Assembly: GCA_004009845.1 (NCBI GenBank)
Contig: RMBW01000023.1
Location: 248,001 to 312,000 of the forward strand
Direction: 5' to 3'
Source: Davidsoniella eucalypti
Lineage: Eukaryota > Ascomycota > Sordariomycetes > Microascales > Ceratocystidaceae
DNA: 64,000 nucleotides
A model generated the notes under the pieces. It saw only the letters and a list, made by a program, of their open reading frames with translations, was not told the origin of the DNA and did not search any database. This document shows, piece by piece, positions 55,579 to 64,000 of this stretch. The stretch's first letter is position 1. Each line of letters begins with the position of its first letter. Position numbers and translations under genes: made by a program.

Positions 55579-58524
55579 TGGATAACTACTGTGCTTTGAG
55601 GTAGTGTGGATGCATTGAAGGAGAGAACGTCATATCAGTCATAATCGAATGCGCTAGTTAGTCGATGCCATAGACAGAACGGGAGATAATAACATTTTTG
55701 ATATCATAAACATCGAAGCGCTACAAGAATTCTGAAATAAAGAGCTAGATGGGACATTATACGCATGTTAGCTTAGATCATTGAGATAGCCGTGATACAT
55801 ATCTACAAGTCATATAATTATATTTATAGTAGACGCTTCACGACGCCAAGCTAAAAGACAGAATGACCAATTGCTTGATTTTGATTCATAACAACGTTGT
55901 CTATGAGTGTAATTCCTAGTACTACTTCTAGATGACCGCAAGTACCCTTACAGTTAACTATGTACATACATACATACATGGAATAGGTCGGTTTGTATAC
56001 TAGGAATAAGAAGATAAATCAACACCATGATGTATGTACAACTTATGATAAACAGTACTACGTACGTAGATTCATGAACCATGTTGAGCCGTAATCTTAA
56101 CTTCAATCTGAATTGGCCTATGATCTATGTGATCTATGTATGTATCTACTCCTGTCCTTCTTCAAGTCGAATGGAATATAAGCTTGAAGATCATTGTCAG
56201 GATAGTGCAGAGCCTCAATTTTGATCGGTTTAAAACCATTGCCAGCTCGTTAGGGTACTTGTTGAATCGATTTGTAACATACATACTATACTAGGATTAA
56301 TCAAAAAAAGATAGAACAGTTTCTAACGGAGAGTAGCCAAAAGAAAACGCAAGATAGTCCCAATGCTACCATTTTTTATAGGAATCGAAGCGAAGCAATA
56401 GTTTGTTGTATAGCTGGGCTACTCGGCTCTATCCCTTTCATATTTTTTTACTTGCTTTTTTATTCACCTAGCAGCTTCGTAGGCCTGGGAGCTTCATTCT
56501 GCGAGATATTTTTATGATGTGATAGAGCATGGTCATATTTCATGTGTGGCAACCTACAAGTAGATAGACAGCTTCCCAAAGAAGAATCTGGAAATCAAAT
56601 AAAGATACGCCTGGTTGGTTGTATCAAGATGTCCGATAGCTACCTGATATAGTTAATATAAGTTGCCACTATCACACCAGTGTATAGATTCAGATACCTG
56701 GTTTTGTAGAGACTAAAAGCCTCAATGTGAAAACAATCCTTCATCCAAGTGTGCGTTGGCATATTGCAAATAGTTTCTACGCCCTACTAGAATCAAGCAA
56801 ACAAAGAGGAAACGCATTGTCTTCCGCCCACCCCCTACAAATTTGTACATAATAATCTAGGTTGACTTTTAAAGGATTTGAAAGCCTTGGAAGGGATATC
56901 CAAGCCATAAACAGAGTTAGCTTTCCTGAGGGTCTTTTTGTAGCTCAGCCGTCATGGATCAGCAATGGTGTGTTAGGGCTGGGAAAATTTGAGTGTATAA
57001 CGCAGGTTAGTTGTTCTAATGATTGTACCACGAATTCCTTGGTGATTTTTGAAGGGATAGGTACATGTGTATGTATATTAGTAGGAAAAAAAGAGAAGAT
57101 CAGCTGGACTGTTGGTATAAGCTTTTTGTTTTCCTAAGACACTTTGATCTTTTCTTGTACTATATTCTCATGAGATAAGGTGTCACGGAGTAGCCGATCA
57201 GAGCAGATTTCACGGCAACGATTGGTGGCACGTATATTGTTTGCGTACATTTCCCTTTTCAACTTCCCCCTTCTTTTTCGCCCCAGTAACCGTGCTGTGT
57301 TCGCCTTAATGCTGTGATTGCTAGCATTAGAAGTAGAGGGTATTCAAGTTACGGCTATCGTTGTATCTGTATCTGTCCATAGAGATGATCTGGCGTTGGA
57401 GGTTTCGCCCGGCGTCTGTGCCATATATTTCTCGTCAACCAAAAAGGAATAAAAGAAGATTCTTATCTTGGCCAATAAGCCAAGATGAGTGAGTAGCTTT
57501 GTTCTTTGTTCTCTTCTTTTTTTGTCACACACAGCTAGCTCGTTTCCCATGCTAGCTTTTCAGAAACGAACTGCTTTAGGCTATTTGATTCGACGCACAT
57601 AATAATTTACCGACTGACTTCTCGCCTCTAGTGAGCAATAGTTCCTTTTCTTTTCGAGTTCGTCTGTTTTTCGTAGCATTGGTTTGACGGATTACTGGGC
57701 GTGTGTGTATGATTTGTATTTTAGTATAGTTTATGTACAGATAGATTGAATAATAAAGAAACAATCTGCCGTTTTCCTTATCATGTACGATAGCACCAAG
57801 AAGACTTGGATATCGACCACCGTCAGTAGGAGGAAATATTGACGCCGCTTCGCTTAGAGGCATACATATTTATACACGGATGAGAGAGAAGTGGGAACGA
57901 GAAAGATGGCCGGATAAAGTGGCCAAATACGATAACTAATACATACATATATGTGCTATATGTATTTACAGATATTTACAGATGTAGATGGCTAGGTGGA
58001 ACACAACTGTTTTACCTACAATATGAGTGGAGATGATACGCTATTTGATTGTTAATCCTTTCGACGTTTCTTTACAAGCTATAACTAACTATAGTTAGAT
58101 ATATCTATGCTTCGTTTACAAAAGGAAGCGAGCTAAACCTCAGCTGTGTCGGCACGTTGCGCCGCCAAGGTGGCGGAAAATAGAAGAAAATATGCACACT
58201 ACTCTTCTATTGAAGTTGTTGGTCAATACGTTTAGGAAAGGTGATATGGCTAGTAGTAAGTATTAGTATAGGGGAGTGCGGCAGTATGTACTTACTACAT
58301 GTAATCAGCTGTATATGTATTGGCATTCCAGGTAGACTTGAATAAAGTAAGCATGTCAAGGAAGGCCACGTGAAAGGGAACAAGCAAGTCATGTCTTTCA
58401 GCGTCTTACAACTATGATCTAGAATGATTTGACGTATACTGTCATCCAGATATGTAGCACAGCACAAGAGATTGACAACCGATGTAGTGGATAAAAGGGA
58501 GCGAGAAAACTCTGCTCAAACGTA
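55579..58524. other. Long intergenic region, no supported gene
   Basis: About 2.9 kb of AT-rich spacer with TACATA-type simple stretches. Frames at 56862-57137 and 57576-57863 are below 100 codons and show no domain, splice partner or leader. Confidence 0.5.
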
Positions 58525-58575
58525 CATCAAGCAGTCTGACATCAAGCAGTCTGACATCACGCAGTCTGACATCAC
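58525..58575. repeat. 15-base tandem repeat, about 3.4 units
   Basis: The unit CATCAAGCAGTCTGA occurs twice exactly, then once as CATCACGCAGTCTGA, then as a partial copy. It lies in an intergenic region. Confidence 0.92.
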
Positions 58576-59458
58576 GATAGCCAGAGCACATACAGATGAT
58601 ACAGCTGCGAGAGCACATTTGACCGAGAAGATGTTAGTGCAGATATACGTATGTACATGTAGTTGTACTGTTTGTTTTCGTCACAGGTGGCGCTGAATTG
58701 GGCGTGATTTCTGTTGATTTCGAGCTAGAAGGCGTCTAGATCCACTCCTTTAGTTGTCTTATGGTCTGGGCCCCACCTTCCAGGACTAGCCGCAGTCCAT
58801 GCACCAGTTGGGTAATTGCACGCCCCTAGGTCCATGCTGGAATGATGTTTATTTTTATTCTTATTTTTATTTTCATGTTGTCGTGTCGGTATGCTAGCTT
58901 CTTCATTAGTGCTGTACTGGAATCCCTGCACATTAGCTGTATTTGAGCGTCTTTGTACGAGATGCCGGAATCCTTGAAGCCTCCCGAGGGTCGAAGAACA
59001 AGCTGGCGAGCTGGTTTGATCGCCCAAGAAGACGTTTTACTGCTACAGAAGTGTATGGCGGCATCTATATAGAGGAGAGAGAGGCTCTGGAAATAGCAAT
59101 AGTTGGCTAGTGTAAGTGTATCAGTAGAGTGCTAACGCTTTAACCAACTGTAGCCTATCTGTGCTGTGCTGCGCACAAACACGCTAAAAAAGCTCAGCTG
59201 TATACTGACATTGCCTCCTAGCCGCTAATAGAGCAGAACAGAGGAGATATAAAGCAAGAAGACGCCCGTTCGCTGCTTCCGTCGCCCATTGTTTTGACAA
59301 GTCGGCCAGCTTTCCCTCGTTCTATTTCTTCTTTCTTGCTGCTCGCCTACTCGCACAGAGGCACTCGAGCACTGCCTGTCTTTTTATTGACTTGGCATTC
59401 TCTGCCAACAAACCGACAAGTCTGTTCCTCGCCGACCTTCGTTTCTGCCTCTCCAATC
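58576..59458. other. Promoter side of the SKN1/KRE6-type gene
   Basis: A minus-strand frame of 100 codons (58725-59027) holds an Asn-Lys run and no domain, so it was not accepted as a gene. CT-rich sequence at about 59270-59458 is probably the 5' leader of the next gene. Confidence 0.5.
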
Positions 59459-61010
59459 ATGTCTGACAACGACAACATACAGCGTGCCGCTCAGGCCGTG
59501 ACTACGGGAACTTCCCAGAGATCCGACTCGCCGACCGAGCGCAACCCGTTCACCGGCGGCTCAAACACTCCGGCCCCTCCCTCGGTCGCCGGAAGCCCTG
59601 CCAACCCCTTTGCTTCTCCCGAGGCCTCTAGACCTGCCTCCAGCTATGGATCGTCGTCTGGCGTCGTGCGCTCCAATGGCTCTCAGGGAGACGGCAACCG
59701 CTTCTTTCACTCGCGCCGTGTCGTCAAGGGCTCGGTCGAGAAGCCGTGGGTTGGCACGAAGGACTCCAAGGAGAAATGGGTTACTATTATCCCCATTCTA
59801 GGCATTCTTGCTGGTCTGGCCTTCTCTGCTTTCCTTGTCTACGACGGATACCACAGCGTCGTCCAGCACAAGTACTGTGAGGTGCTGGCCGATGATTTCT
59901 CCGAGGGCCTACGGTCCGATGTATGGAACACCGAGGTTCAACTTGGTGGCTTTGGGTACGCTTCTGCTTCTATTCTTATCCCACTATCCTCTCTGTTTAT
60001 ATCAAGGCCCAAATTGTGGCTATAACGATGCATTGTACACTGAAACTAACCCCTGCCTTTTGTCATTTGATAGCAACGGCGAGTTTGAGATAACTACCAC
60101 GTCAACCAACAACCTTTACGTCCAAGACGGCAGTCTGATTCTGAAGGCCACCCCGCAGAACGCCACGCTGATGGAAACTGACAACACCATCAACCTGCTT
60201 GCCCAAGGAATCTGCACCTCTAACACCACCGATAACTGCGTGGCAACCACCAACACCACTGCCGGAAACAGCAGCACTGTGCCTCCTGCCGTCTCTGCCC
60301 GTATCAACACCAAGGGCAAGTTCCAGATCAAGTATGGCCGTGTCGAAGTTACTGCCAAGCTGCCCAAGGGTGACTGGCTGTGGCCCGCTATCTGGATGAT
60401 GCCTGCTGACGATGTGTACGGCTCGTGGCCTGCCTCGGGTGAAATCGACATCATGGAGTCCCGCGGTAACAACTACACCTACTCTATGGGCGGAAACAAC
60501 ATCGTGACCTCGTCGCTGCACTGGGGCCCCGACTCGGCCAACGACGGCTGGTGGCGCACCACCAAGCGCCGCACGGCTCTGCACACCACCTACGCCGACG
60601 GCTTCAACACTTTCGGTGTTGAGTGGAGCGAGAAGTACATCTTCACGTACGTCAACACGCGCCTGATGCAGGTTCTGTACACCAACTTCAAGACGCCTTT
60701 CTGGAAACGCGGAAACTTCGCCACCTACGATTCCACCGGCAAACGCCTGACCGATCCCTGGTCGCAGACCGGACGCTCCCAGACTCCCTTCGACCAAGAG
60801 TTCTTCCTGATTCTGAACCTGGCTGTCGGTGCTAACAACGGCTGGTTCGAGGACTCAACCGACAAGCCGTGGCAGGATGGCTCAGACAATGCGGCCAAGG
60901 ACTTCTGGTCGGCCAGAAACGAGTGGGAGCCTACATGGACCCAGCCTCAGCTGGAGGTTTCCAAGGTGTCTATGTGGCAGCAGTGTGATGGCGGTGAGGG
61001 TGAGCTGTAG
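59459..61010 (+). CDS. SKN1/KRE6-type GH16 protein for cell-wall beta-glucan (477 aa, 2 exons)
   Basis: Exons 59459-59955 and 60074-61010 join across a 118-base intron (GTACGC..GATAG) and give 477 residues. Yeast Skn1/Kre6 are type II membrane proteins needed for beta-1,6-glucan; this has the same layout but is shorter. Residues 1-107 are a Ser/Pro/Asn-rich cytosolic tail (RNPFTGGSNTPAPPS). A single membrane anchor lies at about 108-128 (VTIIPILGILAGLAFSAFLV), and the luminal GH16 domain follows. Its catalytic block is SGEIDIMESRGN, with Glu289, Asp291 and Glu294. The fold is further marked by KFQIKYGRVEVTAKLPKGDW, WPAIWMMP and FDQEFFLILNLAVGANNGWF. Several Asn-Thr sites suggest glycosylation. 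The ATG at 59459 is preferred over an in-frame one at 59294, whose extra 55 residues are unlike the family. The substrate is not proven by sequence. Confidence 0.92.
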
Positions 61011-61765
61011 AGTGAGCGTTCTAGTTGCACTTTAGCACTGTATATTGCCAACATCTCTAGTGGATGTCACGCAAAAATAGGCTTGATTTTCCCTAAGAGA
61101 ATGGCTATTTTGTTTCTTTTCTGTTTTTCTATTTGGTTTAGTTTTGGGTACTAGGTTCTGATTCCTACTCTGATTTTACAAAATCTTTCTTTCTACATTC
61201 TTGGGTGCTATCACCAGCTGGTTGGCCTTTTTTTCCTTATTAGTTCGAGTCTTCGAATACGACCTACGAACGAGAGGTACATGGGGGGATTGGTCTCTAA
61301 TTTTTTTCTAATTTTTCTTTTATGCCTTCCTCCACGATACTATGGGTCTGGTAGTCCTGGATACACACTATCTTAACGCATATCCTTTCCACCTCATAAT
61401 GGGGTTTATATGTCTGCATTGTCTTTTTTTGGTATTCAAGTTTTGGCGTTCAACACAGTAGGAGAATAATAGATTCAAACGTACAACTACACTCGATTAA
61501 GGTGCTTAGTCTTATCTTGACATGCATGTCGGCTATATTCGACTTGGAACGGTGAGAAGACGGCCGGTTATATTTTAACACGTTAACCTTATCCTGTCCC
61601 TCCTCCATACAACACCGATTTTTGTAACTTTAAGCGTGAATAAATGCAACGCCATGCAATGCAATGTAACCTTCATTCACTAGCAGCGAATACAATGGTA
61701 GGCCGAGCGTAAAACAAGGTGCTTATTGCCTGCTTTGAGAGCCTACATGTATCTATGTACATGCT

Positions 61766-61801
61766 TGAAGGGATACCTGAAAGGATACCTGAAGGGATAT
61801 T
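61766..61801. repeat. 12-base tandem repeat, three units
   Basis: TGAAGGGATACC, TGAAAGGATACC and TGAAGGGATATT follow one another. Confidence 0.9.
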
Positions 61802-63900
61802 CATCCGCCAATCCACCTTTTAGACCTTACGACCTCGTGTCTGCACGTCCAGCTCGACTAGAAGGCCTCGTCCTTTTGCTCTTATGGGCCTGTTTTCTTG
61901 TTTGGGGAGGGCTTTTTTTCTTTGCTTTTCTGGTTCCTTTCTACTCGACGGATTCGTCGGTCTAGGCCCATCTCATCTCGTTTACGGGGCACTAGCCTCC
62001 AGTGGCACTCGATAATACAGCCTAGGCATACAGATATATCTGTACGATAATACGTACATAGAAACACAATAAAACACACACACTCCAGACGCTTATCGTC
62101 AGTATTGCTTGGTGTACCTGTAGACTGTAGTAAGCCTGGATAGTCGTCTTATTTTACCCCTTGAAATGTCTTATTTTTCTGCTCATGATATCAGAGCCAG
62201 TTAGTTCTTTAGAACGTAATACGAGCAGGCCAATGCTACTGTGATATGACAGCTCTATAATACTTTGTGTTAGCGTTCCTGGTTGGCACTGTGCCGACGA
62301 CACCTTCTCTATTTGAGCCTCAGCTATGTATGTATTATTCATAATAGAGTCATCGAAAGCCAAGCACACGACACAATGTAGCCTAGAATACGGCCATGGC
62401 TAGTGGGTCAAGCACCTATACGCTATCGTTCTATACTGTAGTGACTACGGTTCCAACACAGGATTATGATTGTCTGATATCAACAATACAACGGTGCTAC
62501 CAGTTTTAAATCCTAGAGCGTCATGATTTTCATGCTGTTTGTGCTCAAGGCCGTGTTAACGAGCATTAGCCATAAGCAACAATACCGTCATCGAGGTGAC
62601 GGTAGCACACATTCCAGCTTACGACCTTGAATATGTTATATTTCTACAGATATTTATACAGCTAAGCTGTTTTACATTCCCTCTCTGTTTCACAATGTAA
62701 CTGTGACTACGGCTATATATTTAGTGTGAATATCATCAGTAGAATATTTCATGCGAGATGATAAGACGCATATACATATCCCACTATCTTTACCTCCCGC
62801 GCTAAGAAGTAGATACGCCTCTACAGACTAGCTTCAAAAGCTGCCGTATTGCCTACTCGGAATACATATGTACGTTACCCAAGCGGTGGTGGTGGTATAG
62901 TCCGTGTGTTCTATAACAAAGGTGCAAATGAAAGACTTGAAAGATGTTAGGCCAGACTCGTATATAAGGTACATACAGGTAGCTATAATACGACCCAACA
63001 CTAATACGATATCGGAATTCTAGGCATCAGGCTTTCAATGTTTGGCAAGTCTAAAAGAGGCTTGCACCAACCTGAAATAGATTAGAGGACCAACTGTACC
63101 AGCCTTGAAAACAAATGGCAACTGTTTTTTACGCAAAAAAAGAACTCGATGATTCTTTGTGGCTTTGGCACTATTGGCCGCCAGCATAATCCGTAAGATA
63201 GATGATAATATTTCCTCCTCCTTTTATTAGCTCAGCCATATCACCATGCATTATGTATTAACTATGATATGTCTTGTTTGGTGCATACGTAGCACAGACA
63301 ATCTTAACTATGAAAGCCTTTAGCCACTCTAGCTATCTACACGCTGACTTCTGCTGATCGGCACGCACATTAGTCAGTCACAAGCCAACATATTTGTATC
63401 GCGGATGTAAGATATATGCCATACGAAGCAGAGCGGAGGCTATCACAGGTAGTCCTGAACTGTGGCTGAATAACCATCAACTAGTTTGACAGTGACTGAA
63501 TAGTGTGCTTGGAAATCGTTTAAATTTGCCAAACTTATATTCTGGGCGGCTCGCCATAGTCTGGCAAAAGAAGGCGGGCTGAGATAAGAAGTCGGCAAGG
63601 GTGACAAAATCTATAAAGCCAACAAAGTGTCCTAAAGTAGATATATTAATCTATATGTTACAGTAGATTCTCAGGTATAGAGGTCGAGTCTTCTCTTCCT
63701 GCAAGCCTCGTTGACACATCACACCAAGCGCCTACAACAAAGATAGTTGTATTTAGACAACCGCATATACGGCCCGACAGGTATCTTGATAACATCTGCT
63801 ATTGCAAAGTCAATGTATATATGGGGGTAGATAAGCTACTAGGCGTCATTTACGACGACAATATTTTCAATACTGGGATGGCTGGCAGAGCTAAACGAGA

Positions 63901-63902
<2 letters not shown>

Positions 63903-63936
<34 letters not shown>
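63903..63936. repeat. Poly-T tract (34 T)
   Basis: Uninterrupted run of T. It could be the poly-A end of a retroelement on the minus strand, but no element body was recognised beside it. Confidence 0.95.
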
Positions 63937-64000
63937 CACTCCCCGCCCGAGAGCCTATCGTTTAAGAAGGGGTGAATTCAAGTAGATAAGAATGGTTAAT

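Larger units (their letters stand above)
61011..64000. other. Terminal 3-kb region, no gene seen
   Basis: T-rich 3' UTR of the GH16 gene at first, then AT-rich spacer with a small tandem repeat (61766-61801) and a poly-T tract (63903-63936). No coding or RNA gene is supported up to the window end. Confidence 0.5.

Noticed and set aside
58725..59027. 100-codon minus frame with Asn-Lys repeats
   Set aside because: The repeat comes from TTTTTATTC-type simple sequence; no domain and no conserved neighbours.
60102..60797. 231-codon open frame antisense to the SKN1/KRE6-type gene
   Set aside because: Same codon-bias shadow; no domain, and the sense strand has the catalytic EIDIME motif.

Overview
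This window is nuclear DNA of a filamentous ascomycete, most likely a Sordariomycete and plausibly Hypocreales. The lineage is inferred from gene content: a Pth11-like receptor relic, a fungal-specific transcription factor domain, a Crh transglycosidase, a SKN1/KRE6 protein, a Pbs2 MAPKK and a Met1-type siroheme enzyme. Introns are short (57-124 bases), with GT..AG ends and often a CTAAC-like branch site. Genes are monocistronic and separated by long AT-rich spacers. No bacterial operons, CRISPR arrays or viral genes were seen.

The left third (1-12 kb) is repeat-rich and decayed. It holds a broken fungal transcription factor (1-1010), a frameshifted unknown gene (1514-2330), the C-terminal end of a non-LTR retrotransposon (3279-4365), a tRNA 3'-half relic (about 4560-4617), one intact-looking small secreted protein gene (5575-6257) and a degenerate LINE on the minus strand (7454-11040: endonuclease, reverse transcriptase, RNase H, TAAA-like tail). 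A 74-base repeat in opposite orientation stands on both sides of that LINE. An intron-containing tRNA-Lys(UUU)-like gene follows at 11747-11844.

The middle (16-37 kb) is the conserved core. It has a membrane-anchored Crh-type GH16 cell-wall transglycosidase, a mitochondrial citrate/2-methylcitrate synthase, a short-chain dehydrogenase, the XPF/Rad1 repair endonuclease, a type I glutamine-synthetase-like enzyme, the Pbs2 osmostress MAPKK and a secondary-metabolism-type FAD oxidoreductase.

The right part (38-61 kb) alternates decay and core genes. It has a LINE 3' fragment beside a Pth11-like pseudogene, an auxin-efflux-carrier-family transporter, a pyridoxamine-phosphate-oxidase-fold protein, a decayed fungal kinase-like gene with several stops, the methylcrotonyl-CoA carboxylase biotin subunit tail-to-tail with a siroheme-pathway methyltransferase, another LINE 3' tail, an RNPS1-like SR/RRM protein and a SKN1/KRE6-type GH16 protein. 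The last 3 kb show no gene.

There is no clear gene cluster. Recurring themes are cell-wall building (two GH16 proteins and the HOG-pathway MAPKK) and mitochondrial or assimilatory metabolism (citrate synthase, MCC, siroheme). Several decayed genes carry stops explicable by C-to-T or G-to-A change near retroelements, compatible with repeat-induced point mutation. I found no system I could defend as entirely new. The best leads are the kinase-like pseudogene, the repeat family around the tRNA and LINE loci, and the unknown secreted protein.
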